From Clostridium sp. CAG:1000 (lineage in GTDB: Bacteria; Bacillota_I; Bacilli_A; RF39; UBA660): DNA of 64,000 bases. The position numbers and the translations under genes were made by a program. This document shows positions 42,246 through 51,674 of this stretch, in pieces. Location of the stretch: positions 1 to 64,000 of the forward strand of contig HG000341.1 of the NCBI GenBank assembly GCA_000436975.1. The letters are read 5' to 3'. Every line of letters begins with the position of its first letter. Within the stretch, counting starts at the first letter, position 1. Under the pieces are notes generated by a model, which had not been told where the DNA came from, searched no databases, and worked only from the letters and a program-made list of their open reading frames with translations.

Positions 42246-43493
42246 TTAATTTGTATATTTATCAGATAATGATTCGCAGAAGTATTGTTCATCTCCATAA
42301 TATCTAGAACCATTAAATGGTATTGATGATAATGAAAGACCACTATTTTCCTCTGCAATTATATATCTTTTATTTGCTTCATCTATTCCTACTATTAAAG
42401 CTATATGTCCTGGACATGAAAGTGCATCTCCTATTTTACATACAGCAGTGGACTTTCCAGATAGTTCAATTCTTGGTTTATCATCATACCACACAGCAGT
42501 CTTTTGCATCCCTTGTGATACTGCCCAGTTAAAGAAACCTGAACAATCCATTCCTCCATAGTAGTATGTATTGCCACCTCTTGAAGTAGCAGAAGCTCCT
42601 ACATTAGCACCCCATTTTGGATTAACACCCATTTTTTGATATGTTCCACCCCAATAATAAGGTAATTTATATCCATATTCAGCAACTGTTCCAATAAGAG
42701 TCATTGCTGAATAAACAGCTGCTTCTCTACTCCCCACTCCAGCAGCACGTACACCAGTTAAAATTTTATCATTTAATTCACTAATACTTGAACCATTTTC
42801 CTTTAATAAATCTTTTAATGATTTACCCTCTAAAGTTTTAAGATTTTGATATAATGAATCATCAGGATTAACAGGATAATTACTTACGTTAAGATTCTTG
42901 TTTTTAATCACATCCTCATATATTTTAGATATTTTATTTTTTATATCTGGATCGGTAATTGAGTCTATCTTACTTTCTATTGATTTAGATTTACTTATAA
43001 AGTTCTTTTTATTTAAAGAATCTATTTCACTAACAATATCAACATATACTTTATATTTCTCTAATCTTTTTATTTGGACTTCTTTATTCACTTTTTTGTC
43101 ATTAACATTGTTTATATATCTTAACGCCTTATTATAATCAGTTTTACTAAAAGATGATTCTATTCTTTCGATATACGCATCTATTACGCCCATCTTATTT
43201 CCATTTTTAAAACAATCAACTATATCATTTGAATTACTTCCAACTATATTAAATATATTTTCTACTATAGTAGGTATTAAAAATATTGAAGCAGCTGCTA
43301 TAAGCATATTAACAATAGTTTTATTTGCTTTATTTATTCTATTATCATCAGGATCAAGTATAGCTCTTATATATGTAATCATACCGAATATAATTAATAT
43401 AATTGGTACTGCTATTTTAATAATAGTAAGAACTATCTTAATAATTCTCATAACTTCTAATACTTCAGGAGCACTACATATTCCTAATATCAT
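42246..43493 (-). CDS. Membrane NlpC/P60-type endopeptidase
   Basis: 415 residues. N-terminus has two hydrophobic helices (IIKIAVPIILIIFGMITYI and a second at about residues 63-85), with TrbC/VirB2-like character, then a long charged helical spacer. The C-terminal part is a cell-wall peptidase domain with the catalytic Cys in GGMDCSGFFNW and His in GHIALIVG, after an extended YYWGGTYQKMG-type segment. It probably cleaves peptide stems of peptidoglycan. Substrate and partner are unknown; no conjugation genes are around. Confidence 0.75.
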   Translation of the reverse strand: MILGICSAPEVLEVMRIIKIVLTIIKIAVPIILIIFGMITYIRAILDPDDNRINKANKTIVNMLIAAASIFLIPTIVENIFNIVGSNSNDIVDCFKNGNKMGVIDAYIERIESSFSKTDYNKALRYINNVNDKKVNKEVQIKRLEKYKVYVDIVSEIDSLNKKNFISKSKSIESKIDSITDPDIKNKISKIYEDVIKNKNLNVSNYPVNPDDSLYQNLKTLEGKSLKDLLKENGSSISELNDKILTGVRAAGVGSREAAVYSAMTLIGTVAEYGYKLPYYWGGTYQKMGVNPKWGANVGASATSRGGNTYYYGGMDCSGFFNWAVSQGMQKTAVWYDDKPRIELSGKSTAVCKIGDALSCPGHIALIVGIDEANKRYIIAEENSGLSLSSIPFNGSRYYGDEQYFCESLSDKYTN

Positions 43494-43525
43494 TATATCA
43501 CCTACAGTCTATTAAAATTATATCA

Positions 43526-43552
43526 TAAAAAGAAAAGACACAAAAGTGTCTA
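43526..43552 (-). terminator. Terminator after gltX
   Basis: AGACAC and GTGTCT arms with T-rich tail on the minus strand at the gltX stop. Confidence 0.8.
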
Positions 43553-45202
43553 ATTAAATTTACTGTATCTTTTTATCATTTTGTCTTTTCCAAGTAACTT
43601 CATAATATGATATAAGTCAGGTGTATTTGATTTAGTAGTTAATGCAACTCTAAGTACAGTTGATACATCCGCTACATTACCTTTAAAGTTCTCAGGATTT
43701 TTCTTATATTCTTTAATATTAGATGCATAACCTAATAATTCACACATCTCTTTAATTTTGCTAAACCAAACATCTTTTTCATCATTTTCATCATAATATT
43801 TAGTTATATAAGTATTTAATATATTTTTAATTTCATCTTTATCAGTTATATTTTTCCATTCATATACTTTATCTTCTTTGTCAAATAAGTCATCATACAT
43901 ATACCATATTAAGCTCTTAATCATTTTATAGTTATATATATCTTTTCTTGGCTTTTCTTGCTCTCTTTCAATATTTAAAATACTTGTATAATAATTTTTA
44001 TCTCTATCAATTAATTCTTTGAAGTCAGTATCATATATGCATGCCCATTCATAAGACTTATCACATAAATCACTTGCCTTCATCTTAGAAATTATATCCT
44101 TAGATATATTATTTAATTTTTCAAGGTCAAATAATGCACCTGATGCTGACATCTTATCAGCAGAAAATTTAAAATCAGTAAATAATGCATCGGGGTTACT
44201 ACGTCTCCATTCTTCATAATTAGAGTTTATTATAGTCATTACTGCTTCAACTACTGCATTTGGAACATACCCATTTTCTTCATAAAAACTCATTGAAGCT
44301 TCAGGATCTTTTCTCTTACTAATCTTTCTTTTAATATCACCATCTTGTTTTAATATTAATGGGTATTGAATATACTTAGGTAATTTAAAGCCAAATGCTT
44401 CAAATAATTCAATATGTTTTGGTACAGAACTAATCCATTCTTCTCCTCTTACAACATGAGTAGTATGCATTAAATGATCATCTACTAAATGAGCAAAGTG
44501 ATATGTTGGTAATTTATCACTAGATTTCATAATAACAAAGTCTTCATCGTTTGATGGAAATTCTATTCTACCTTTAACTTCATCATCAAAAGGTATTTTG
44601 GTTTCAAAGTCACCCATTGATTTAAATCTAATTACATAATCTTCACCATTTTTAATTTTATTACACATTTCATCTATAGATAAGAATCTACATCTAGCAT
44701 ATTTACCATAATATCCAGTTCTTTGTTTTTTTCTTTCTTGATTAACCCTCATAGTATCTAATTCTTCTTTATTACAAAAACATGGATATGCCCTTCCAAT
44801 CTCTATTGCTTTTTTAATATAAGCATGATAGATATCTATTCTTTCGCTTTGAATATATGGGCCATAATTACCAACCATTTTACCATCATATTCATATTCA
44901 GTTGGTTTTAAACCATAATGATTAAGTACATGAGTTATTTTTTCAACTGCATCAGGTATTTCACGTGCTTTATCAGTATCTTCATTTCTTAAGAAAAATA
45001 CCCCATCACTATTCTTATATATAATATAGTCTATTAAAGCACTCATAAAGTTACCTATATGCATATATCCAGTAGGACTAGGAGCAAATCTAGTAACATA
45101 TTGTCCTTCTTTTAAGTCTCTTTCTGGATATAACTTTTCATAATATTCAGTATCATATTTTAAATCAGGAAATATCAAATTAGCTAAATCTTTGTTTGTC
45201 AT
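43550..45202 (-). CDS. gltX: Glutamyl-tRNA synthetase
   Basis: Class I synthetase charging tRNA-Glu (and possibly tRNA-Gln, with GatCAB). The HIGH-type motif is FAPSPTGYMHIGNF and the KMSKS-type motif is KRKISKR. It is 550 residues, longer than most bacterial GluRS (about 480), with about 40 extra N-terminal residues before the first catalytic motif. Single-gene unit with its own terminator. Confidence 0.95.
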   Translation of the reverse strand: MTNKDLANLIFPDLKYDTEYYEKLYPERDLKEGQYVTRFAPSPTGYMHIGNFMSALIDYIIYKNSDGVFFLRNEDTDKAREIPDAVEKITHVLNHYGLKPTEYEYDGKMVGNYGPYIQSERIDIYHAYIKKAIEIGRAYPCFCNKEELDTMRVNQERKKQRTGYYGKYARCRFLSIDEMCNKIKNGEDYVIRFKSMGDFETKIPFDDEVKGRIEFPSNDEDFVIMKSSDKLPTYHFAHLVDDHLMHTTHVVRGEEWISSVPKHIELFEAFGFKLPKYIQYPLILKQDGDIKRKISKRKDPEASMSFYEENGYVPNAVVEAVMTIINSNYEEWRRSNPDALFTDFKFSADKMSASGALFDLEKLNNISKDIISKMKASDLCDKSYEWACIYDTDFKELIDRDKNYYTSILNIEREQEKPRKDIYNYKMIKSLIWYMYDDLFDKEDKVYEWKNITDKDEIKNILNTYITKYYDENDEKDVWFSKIKEMCELLGYASNIKEYKKNPENFKGNVADVSTVLRVALTTKSNTPDLYHIMKLLGKDKMIKRYSKFN

Positions 45203-45246
45203 AATACACCTCTTTTTAACAAATAAAATTATATAATATTTTCCAA

Positions 45247-45273
45247 ATTAAAACAAGACTATTCGTCTTGTTA
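45247..45273 (-). terminator. Terminator after the tail-anchored gene
   Basis: AACAAGAC and GTCTTGTT arms plus T run, after the stop at 45271. Confidence 0.75.
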
Positions 45274-45528
45274 TCTAACAGTAAATATAACATATATGAA
45301 CACAGAACTAATTGTCACTATAAGAGAAAGTAACATATAATCAGTAACCCTCATCATTTTTTTCTTTTTAGTGACATGCTCTTCTTCTTCAATAACCGTT
45401 CTTTCAAGTATTGGTTCCATCTTAATAGTATTTAAAAGTTCTTCTTCTTTTAATGCTTCTTCTCTTTTTCTAATTTGTTCATCTATATCTATAATCGCAG
45501 TTGTTTCAAAACCTACTGTATCTTTCAT
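45271..45528 (-). CDS. Hypothetical tail-anchored membrane protein (85 aa)
   Basis: Unrecognised. The first 60 residues are acidic and charged, with a helical stretch (EQIRKREEALKEEELL); the last 25 form a single hydrophobic helix (MLLSLIVTISSVFIYVIF). This is a cytoplasmic domain held by a C-terminal anchor. Confidence 0.55.
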   Translation of the reverse strand: MKDTVGFETTAIIDIDEQIRKREEALKEEELLNTIKMEPILERTVIEEEEHVTKKKKMMRVTDYMLLSLIVTISSVFIYVIFTVR

Positions 45529-45624
45529 ATTTACACTTCCTTATATCTTTATATATCAATAATATCACAAATGTAAAACATATTACAAGTTTTTTTGCTT
45601 ATTTTCTAACTTTATTATTTTCTC

Positions 45625-45653
45625 TTGACTTATCCAAAAATTTATCGTATTAT
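45625..45653 (+). promoter_or_regulatory. Promoter of tRNA-Ser
   Basis: TTGACT (45625-45630), 17-base spacer, TATTAT (45648-45653), 14 bases before the mature tRNA. Confidence 0.8.
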
Positions 45654-45667
45654 TTATATGTGCTTAT

Positions 45668-45758
45668 GGAGACATACTCAAGAGGCTGAAGAGGTGCCCC
45701 TGCTAAGGGTATAGATCGGGAAACTGGTGCGAGAGTTCGAATCTCTCTGTCTCCGCCA
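45668..45758 (+). tRNA. tRNA-Ser (anticodon GCT)
   Basis: 91-base class II tRNA: acceptor GGAGACA pairs with TGTCTCC, anticodon loop CTGCTAA with GCT, a long variable arm, T arm with GTTCGAAT, encoded CCA. Reads AGC/AGT serine codons. Confidence 0.96.
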
Positions 45759-45826
45759 TATGAAAATTAACTCAAGATTTCTTGAGTTTTTTTGTTTTTA
45801 ATTTTATAATTGTATTAGGAGGAACT

Positions 45827-46204
45827 ATGATAGATTTTAAAAATAAAACATTTTTCAAGTTAAAAGCAATTGATAATAAAGAAGGAGAAAAAATAGTTAG
45901 TGACATTTTAATACCTAATGAAAAAGTATTCGCATCATTCGGAGCATTAAGAGACAAACTAGTATTTACAGACAAAAGAATAATTTCAATTAATGTGCAG
46001 GGAATTACAGGTGCTAAAAAAGATTTTACATCTATTCCCTACTCTAGAATACAAACATATTCAGTAGAGACTGCTGGTACATTAGATTTAGATGCTGAAC
46101 TTGATATAACTATCAGTGGACTGGGTACTGTTAGATTTGAATTAACAAATTCAAGTAATATAAAAGAAATATGTGCTAAAATATCAGAAAAGATTTTAAA
46201 CTAA
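45827..46204 (+). CDS. Bacterial PH-domain protein (DUF1696-like)
   Basis: 125-residue single PH-like domain. Features include FASFGALRDKLVFTDKRII and the conserved SIPYSRIQTYSVETAG segment of the bacterial PH family, in which members form oligomeric rings. Start at 45827 follows AGGAGG. It converges on toxN with a shared terminator. Function unknown. Confidence 0.8.
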   Translation: MIDFKNKTFFKLKAIDNKEGEKIVSDILIPNEKVFASFGALRDKLVFTDKRIISINVQGITGAKKDFTSIPYSRIQTYSVETAGTLDLDAELDITISGLGTVRFELTNSSNIKEICAKISEKILN

Positions 46205-46236
46205 AAGCAAGATTTTGAATTAGTCTTGCTTTTTAT
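46202..46236. terminator. Bidirectional terminator, PH protein / toxN
   Basis: AAAAGCAAGA and TCTTGCTTTT arms between convergent stops. Confidence 0.75.
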
Positions 46237-46744
46237 TTGTTTTATTATATTCATTACATTTTTCTTCTAATAATGTAAAATTGCAACATCTTTTATAAAT
46301 GTTTGAGTCTAAAGTTCCATTTTTGAATTTATTATATAATTTTTTAGATTTATTATAAAGTTTTTCATCATTACGATTAAGCCAATAAATCTGTTCCTGC
46401 AACATTTTTGTATATTTTAATTCACTCGTTGTAAAACACTCTTTATCTAAATCGATTTTTTCAACATTTTGACTCATTACTGGAATCATATTGTTGAAAT
46501 TAACAGCACCAAGTTTACCATTATCTATTTTTAAAAAGTCTAGTGTAGTTCTCATTGTCTTATGTTTAGACTTTGGACTTGATAAAGGAGCAAAATAACT
46601 ACAATTATTTACTTTAAATAAAACTCCAATAAATGGTCTTAATTGTTTTTTATCAAAATTATATGGAATCCTTTTATCAAACTTTCTTAAATAATCACAA
46701 TATTTTTGATCTAATCTAACTAAAATTAAATTTTCCACTTTCAT
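46220..46744 (-). CDS. toxN: Type III toxin-antitoxin endoribonuclease ToxN/AbiQ
   Basis: Toxin RNase of the ToxN/AbiQ family, neutralised by a repeat RNA. Family features: N-terminal YCDYLRKFDKRIPYN; RPFIGVLFKVNN; YFAPLSSPKSKHKTM; LGAVNFNNMIPV. About 174 residues, normal length. Start could be the ATG at 46744 or a GTG at 46738 with GGAGG eight bases away. It directly follows a hairpin terminator and three 34-base repeats, the standard toxIN layout. It probably gives plasmid- or phage-related protection (abortive infection). Confidence 0.9.
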   Translation of the reverse strand: MKVENLILVRLDQKYCDYLRKFDKRIPYNFDKKQLRPFIGVLFKVNNCSYFAPLSSPKSKHKTMRTTLDFLKIDNGKLGAVNFNNMIPVMSQNVEKIDLDKECFTTSELKYTKMLQEQIYWLNRNDEKLYNKSKKLYNKFKNGTLDSNIYKRCCNFTLLEEKCNEYNKTNKKQD

Positions 46745-46835
46745 CACCTCCATTTTATAAGTGTCGTTTTATTTAGTTGATATAACATTTATATCATGCA
46801 AACAAAAGTTTGTCAATTGCTTTTTTATCATAATA

Positions 46836-46863
46836 TTAAAAAACTAGAGTTTGCTCTCTAGTT
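46836..46863 (-). terminator. Attenuating terminator between toxI and toxN
   Basis: AACTAGAG and CTCTAGTT arms plus T6 on the minus strand. In type III systems this hairpin keeps antitoxin RNA in excess over toxin mRNA. Confidence 0.85.
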
Positions 46864-46871
46864 ACTTTTTT

Positions 46872-46974
46872 AAGTTCCATTTACGGCTGGAATCACCGCT
46901 TTTTTAAGTTCCTATCAAAGTTGGAATCACTTCTTTTTTAAGTTCCTATCAAAGTTGGAATCACTTGCTTTTTT
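46872..46974 (-). ncRNA. toxI: ToxI-like antitoxin RNA repeats (3 x 34 nt)
   Basis: Three tandem repeats with exact 34-base period; the core AAGTTCC recurs at 46872, 46906 and 46940 (plus-strand orientation). On the transcript the repeat reads GTGATTCCAACTTTGATAGG-AACTT. Two units are nearly identical; the toxin-proximal unit is diverged in the middle (ACGGCTGG for CAAAGTTGG). ToxN is expected to process the RNA into single repeats that inhibit it. Confidence 0.85.
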
Positions 46975-47031
46975 AATATTACACACTTACAATATTATAT
47001 GAATATATACTCTACTGTTTCGTGCATATTA

Positions 47032-47060
47032 AGTATATCATAAAAATATATGTTTGTCTA
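47032..47060 (-). promoter_or_regulatory. Promoter of toxI-toxN
   Basis: TAGACA (47055-47060), 17-base spacer, TATACT (47032-47037) on the minus strand, about 60 bases upstream of the repeats. Confidence 0.75.
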
Positions 47061-47146
47061 TTACTTTTTTTGTAAAGAAATTGTCTTAATAATTAAAAAT
47101 AATATCTTATTATGATAAAATAAATAAGTATGATTAAGGAGTTAAA

Positions 47147-49291
47147 ATGAATAAAGAAATAATAGATGAAATATCAAATAATTTAAATATTAAAAATAAT
47201 CAAATAGAGGCAGTATTAAAACTACTTGAAGAAGGAAATACTATTCCATTTATCGCACGTTATAGAAAAGAAGCAACCGGTGCTTTAGATGAGGAACAAA
47301 TAAGACAAATAAATGAATATTATGAATATCAAATTAGCCTACTTAAGAGAAAAGAAACTGTAATTAAGCTTATTGATGAAAAAGGAATGCTTACAGATGA
47401 AATTAAAAATAATATAATGTCTTGTAAAAAATTAGTTGAGGTTGATGATATATATGCACCTTATAAAGAAAAGAAAAAAACTAAAGCAACTGAAGCTATC
47501 AAAAACGGTCTTGAAGGCCTTGCTAAAATAATAATGAGCGAGCCTGAAAAATGGAATGAAGAATCAGTAAACAAATTCTTAAATGAGAATGTTAAAAATA
47601 TAGAAGATGCTTTAACTGGAGCTAAGTATATAATTGCTGAATGGATAAGTGATAATGCTTACTATAGAAAATGGATAAGAAGTTACTTTTTTAAAAATGG
47701 TATACTTACTACTAAGTTAAAATCAAAAGCAGAAGATACAAATAAAACTTATGAGATGTATTATGAGTTTAGTGAACCAGTTAAATACATAAAACCACAT
47801 AGAGTTTTAGCAATAAATAGAGGCGAAAATGAAAAGATATTATCTGTATCAATAGATGTCAATATAGAAGATATATTATCATATATAGAATCTAAAAATA
47901 TTAAAAAAGAAAGCCCTGTTAACTATTTAATAAAAGATGCTATTAAAGACAGTTATAAAAGACTTATTTGTCCTTCAATAGAACGTGAAGTTAGAAGTGA
48001 ACTTACTACTAGAAGTGAAGATAAATCTATAGAAGTATTTAAAGAAAACTTAGAAAATCTTTTATTAATTGCACCTATGAAAGAAAAAACTGTATTAGGC
48101 TTTGACCCAGCATTTAGAACCGGTTGTAAACTAGCTGTAGTAGACCCTACTTCTAAAGTACTTAATATATCTGTTATATATCCTCATGAACCTAAAAATG
48201 AATGGGAAAAGTCTAAACAAATATTAAAAGATATAATTAATAAATTCAAAGTAGATATAGTTGCGATTGGTAATGGTACTGCATCTAGAGAAAGTGAAAA
48301 ATTGGTAAGTGAAACAGTTAAGGAATTAAATCATTGTAAGTTTGCTATTGTATCAGAAGCAGGAGCAAGCGTATATAGTGCAAGTCCTCTTGCTATTAAA
48401 GAATTTCCTGATTTACATGTAGAACAAAGAAGTGCTGTTTCTATTGCAAGAAGACTTCAAGATCCATTAAATGAACTTGTTAAAATAGATCCAAAGTCTA
48501 TAGGCGTTGGTCAGTATCAGCATGATGTTTCTCAAAAGAAATTATCAGAATCTCTTGATTTCACTGTTACAAAATGTGTTAATAATGTAGGTGTTAATAT
48601 TAATACAGCTTCCCCTTCCATATTAAAATATATATCTGGTCTTACAACTGCTGCGATTAATAAAATAATTAAATATAGAGAAGAACATGGTAAAATAACT
48701 TCAAGAGATGAAATAAAAAAGAAAAAATTATTAAATGATAAAACTTATGAACAAGCAATAGGTTTCATGAGAGTAATAGATGGACCTAATAAACTTGATG
48801 AAACAAATATTCATACAGAAAGTTATGATAAAACTCTTTCTTTATTAAAACATATTAATATGTCAGTAAATGATATTGGTACTAAAGAATTAATAAGCAA
48901 GTTAGATACTCTTGATATTAACGAAACATCTAAATTATTAGATATAGATATTTATACCTTAAATGATATTATTGATTCATTAAAAATGCCTAATAGAGAC
49001 TTTAGAGATGATTATGAAACACCACTATTAAAAAGTGATGTCTTATCACTCGATAACTTAAAAGTTGGTATGAAACTCGAAGGTACTGTTAGAAATGTTG
49101 TTGACTTTGGAGCATTCATAGATATAGGACTTCATGATGCTGCTTTAGTACATATATCAAAAATAACTAATAAATATATTAAACACCCTAGTGAAGTATT
49201 AAGTGTTGGTGATATAGTTACTTGTTATGTAATAGATATAAATAAAGATAAAGAAAAAGTTTCCCTTTCACTAATAGATCCAAATAATTAG
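47147..49291 (+). CDS. tex: RNA-binding transcription accessory protein Tex
   Basis: 714-residue nucleic-acid-binding protein with helical N-terminal core (TIPFIARYRKEATGALDEEQIR), a YqgF-type RNase H fold (VLGFDPAFRTGCKLAV), helix-hairpin-helix (VNINTASPSILKYISGL) and a C-terminal S1 domain (LKVGMKLEGTVRNVVDFGAFIDIG). Start has AGGAG. Likely aids RNA turnover or transcription, as Tex/Spt6 relatives do. Monocistronic. Confidence 0.96.
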   Translation: MNKEIIDEISNNLNIKNNQIEAVLKLLEEGNTIPFIARYRKEATGALDEEQIRQINEYYEYQISLLKRKETVIKLIDEKGMLTDEIKNNIMSCKKLVEVDDIYAPYKEKKKTKATEAIKNGLEGLAKIIMSEPEKWNEESVNKFLNENVKNIEDALTGAKYIIAEWISDNAYYRKWIRSYFFKNGILTTKLKSKAEDTNKTYEMYYEFSEPVKYIKPHRVLAINRGENEKILSVSIDVNIEDILSYIESKNIKKESPVNYLIKDAIKDSYKRLICPSIEREVRSELTTRSEDKSIEVFKENLENLLLIAPMKEKTVLGFDPAFRTGCKLAVVDPTSKVLNISVIYPHEPKNEWEKSKQILKDIINKFKVDIVAIGNGTASRESEKLVSETVKELNHCKFAIVSEAGASVYSASPLAIKEFPDLHVEQRSAVSIARRLQDPLNELVKIDPKSIGVGQYQHDVSQKKLSESLDFTVTKCVNNVGVNINTASPSILKYISGLTTAAINKIIKYREEHGKITSRDEIKKKKLLNDKTYEQAIGFMRVIDGPNKLDETNIHTESYDKTLSLLKHINMSVNDIGTKELISKLDTLDINETSKLLDIDIYTLNDIIDSLKMPNRDFRDDYETPLLKSDVLSLDNLKVGMKLEGTVRNVVDFGAFIDIGLHDAALVHISKITNKYIKHPSEVLSVGDIVTCYVIDINKDKEKVSLSLIDPNN

Positions 49292-49302
49292 TAAAATAAA
49301 AT

Positions 49303-49330
49303 AAAAAATCGTAAAATTTACGATTTTTTT
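49303..49330. terminator. Bidirectional terminator between tex and TMEM43-like gene
   Basis: AAAAAATCGTAAA and TTTACGATTTTTT arms between two convergent stops. Confidence 0.8.
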
Positions 49331-50334
49331 CTTGCTATTAAAGTACTCATCCATAAAAATATAATTGATATAAATATAAGTATTACACTAACTATAATAT
49401 TATAAAATAAATAAGGGATACTTATTACTAAAAGACTAAGACATATACTTAATAACGCTGAAGTAATAAAAGTATTTTTAACATATCCTAGTAACATTAC
49501 TTTCTTATTTAATTTCTTCAAATTATTAAGTATTAGTAAAATACCAAACATACTTATTACAGTTAATACTACTCTACTAATCCATAATAATATCTGATTG
49601 TTATTTGATAACTCATCTAGTATTTCTTCGCCTGTTTTAATACCATCAACTGTTTTATTAATAACTGTTCCATTAGATGAATTATATGACTCAAATGTAT
49701 TAGATTTTTGTACTGCTAAAACACTCATTTCTTTATAGTCATTATATTTAAATGTTATTCTTATATCCCCTATTTTAGGATTATTAATATCACTCGAATT
49801 AGTTATATATTTACCATGAATAACATAACCTAATGAACTAATTATATTTTGATTAAACTCATCAAAATATTTATTAGTATCTAAATTATTTAATTGTTCA
49901 AATGATAGTTTGAAAGCACCTATCATAACCTCACTAGCATAATATGATGTAGAACTATATGGCATAGATATTGGATTTTTATATTTTTCATTATAAGATG
50001 TATCAAATAATTCATTTGACCATACTTTAGTATATTTATTACCCACTGGTTTATATTGGTACATTTCTACAACTCTAACAAGTTTAGGAGTTTTTACTGA
50101 TACTCCAAATTTACTATCACTAAGAGTTTCATTAACACTAACTTTTCCGCTTACACAAACCAAACTATCTTCATATAAATCATTTACCATATCATTTTCA
50201 ATGTTAGATAGGTTGTCTCTCTCTATTTGCGTACTTTTATAAATATTAATATATTTATTCTCATTTAAATAAAGTAATATAATTGAAACTATAACTATAA
50301 TTATTCCAAATATTATTCCTTTTTTCTTTCTCAT
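49318..50334 (-). CDS. TMEM43 family membrane protein
   Basis: 338 residues. The N-terminal helix (IIFGIIIVIVSIILLYL) is followed by a large outer domain with the family pattern KLVRVVEMYQYKPVG, TKVWSNELFDTS and IGAFKLSFEQL, and the C-terminal part carries four hydrophobic helices. TMEM43 (LUMA) relatives occur in both eukaryotes and bacteria; role unknown. Start at 50334 has GGAGGTG upstream. Confidence 0.75.
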   Translation of the reverse strand: MRKKKGIIFGIIIVIVSIILLYLNENKYINIYKSTQIERDNLSNIENDMVNDLYEDSLVCVSGKVSVNETLSDSKFGVSVKTPKLVRVVEMYQYKPVGNKYTKVWSNELFDTSYNEKYKNPISMPYSSTSYYASEVMIGAFKLSFEQLNNLDTNKYFDEFNQNIISSLGYVIHGKYITNSSDINNPKIGDIRITFKYNDYKEMSVLAVQKSNTFESYNSSNGTVINKTVDGIKTGEEILDELSNNNQILLWISRVVLTVISMFGILLILNNLKKLNKKVMLLGYVKNTFITSALLSICLSLLVISIPYLFYNIIVSVILIFISIIFLWMSTLIARKKS

Positions 50335-50361
50335 AACACCTCCATAATTTATTTTATTATA

Positions 50362-50386
50362 ACATAAAAGCGACATAAAGTCGCTA
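50362..50386 (-). terminator. Terminator after tig
   Basis: AGCGAC and GTCGCT arms with a T-rich tail, adjacent to the trigger factor stop. Confidence 0.75.
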
Positions 50387-50389
50387 ATA

Positions 50390-51634
50390 TTATTTTGTAA
50401 CAATTTCCATTGCTTTTCTCATAAGCAAATCATATTTAAATAATTCTTTATTACCTATTTCTTTTAAGAAGTCTTCAACACTCATCTTATATTGTTCACT
50501 AGTTTTCTTTAATTCACTTTCAAGTTCTTCATCACTTACTTCAATTTTTTCATTTTCGATAATAGCATCCATTATAAGTCTATATCCAACTCTCTTATTA
50601 GCATCATCTTTTAAAGTAGCTTTAAAATCATTTATATTTGAATTGATATATTTTAAATAATCTTCTAATTTTAGTCCTTGATAACTTAATTTTTCACTGA
50701 ATTCTCTTACTAATCTATTAGTTTCATCTTCAGTCATTTCTTCTGGTATATCAAATTTAGAATTTTTAACTACTTCATCTAAACATTTAAATAAATATTC
50801 ATCTTCAATTTGTTTAGAACGTTCAGCAGTCATATTTTCTTTAATATATTTCTTTAAGTCTTCTAAACTTTCTACCCCACCTACATTTAAATCTTCAAAG
50901 AATTCCTTATTAAATTCTGGTAATACTCTTTCTTTAACAGCTTTAACTGTTACTTTAAATATAACTGGTTGTCCTTTTAAATCTTCTGAATGATAATTTT
51001 CTGGGAATGTTACATTGACATCTTTAGTGTCACCTTTCTTTAACCCAACTAAAGCCTCTTCAAATCCAGGGATGAATGTATGAGAACCTATTTCTAATGA
51101 ATAATCTTCTCCTTTACCACCTTTGAACGCTTTTCCTTCTTTGAAACCTTCAAAGTCAATAACAGCAACATTTCCTTCTTTTATTACAGCATCATCATCT
51201 AATTCTTTTACTTCAACAAATTGTTCTTGTAAATGATGAAGCTCATGTTCTATTTGAGAGTCAGTTACAACTACTTCTTCTTTCTTAATTCCAAGTTTAG
51301 TATGTTTACCAAGCTCAACTTTTGGAGCTGATACTAAGGTAAATTCTATTTCTATTTCATCATGATTAATATTTTTAATATCAATACCTGGAGTTGCTAC
51401 TGGAATAATAGTTTTTTCATCTTTTAATAATTTAGCATATAAAACATCAACTGCAATATCAACAGCATCCATATATAATGCTTCTACTCCCATCTTTTTA
51501 ACATAAACATCATATGGAACTTGTCCTTTTCTAAAACCATCCATTTTGATATCTTTTTTCTTTTTATCAAATGCATGTTTTAAGCAATCTTTCCATTCTT
51601 TTCCCTCTAATTTTACATCATATTTTTCTTTCAT
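50390..51634 (-). CDS. tig: Trigger factor
   Basis: Ribosome-associated chaperone and peptidyl-prolyl isomerase, 414 residues. The N-terminal ribosome-binding domain keeps the GFRKGQVP signature; the FKBP-type isomerase domain is at about residues 140-230 (VAVIDFEGF; IPGFEEALVGLKKGD); the C-terminal helical arms follow. Same strand as greA, shortly downstream. Confidence 0.96.
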   Translation of the reverse strand: MKEKYDVKLEGKEWKDCLKHAFDKKKKDIKMDGFRKGQVPYDVYVKKMGVEALYMDAVDIAVDVLYAKLLKDEKTIIPVATPGIDIKNINHDEIEIEFTLVSAPKVELGKHTKLGIKKEEVVVTDSQIEHELHHLQEQFVEVKELDDDAVIKEGNVAVIDFEGFKEGKAFKGGKGEDYSLEIGSHTFIPGFEEALVGLKKGDTKDVNVTFPENYHSEDLKGQPVIFKVTVKAVKERVLPEFNKEFFEDLNVGGVESLEDLKKYIKENMTAERSKQIEDEYLFKCLDEVVKNSKFDIPEEMTEDETNRLVREFSEKLSYQGLKLEDYLKYINSNINDFKATLKDDANKRVGYRLIMDAIIENEKIEVSDEELESELKKTSEQYKMSVEDFLKEIGNKELFKYDLLMRKAMEIVTK

Positions 51635-51674
51635 AACTTTTCCCTTCTATTTAATATCACAAAAGAAGATATTT

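Noticed and set aside
46872..46974. Possible CRISPR array.
   Set aside because: The 34-base units are contiguous, with no unique spacers, no cas genes, and lie between promoter and toxN with a terminator; the type III antitoxin reading fits.
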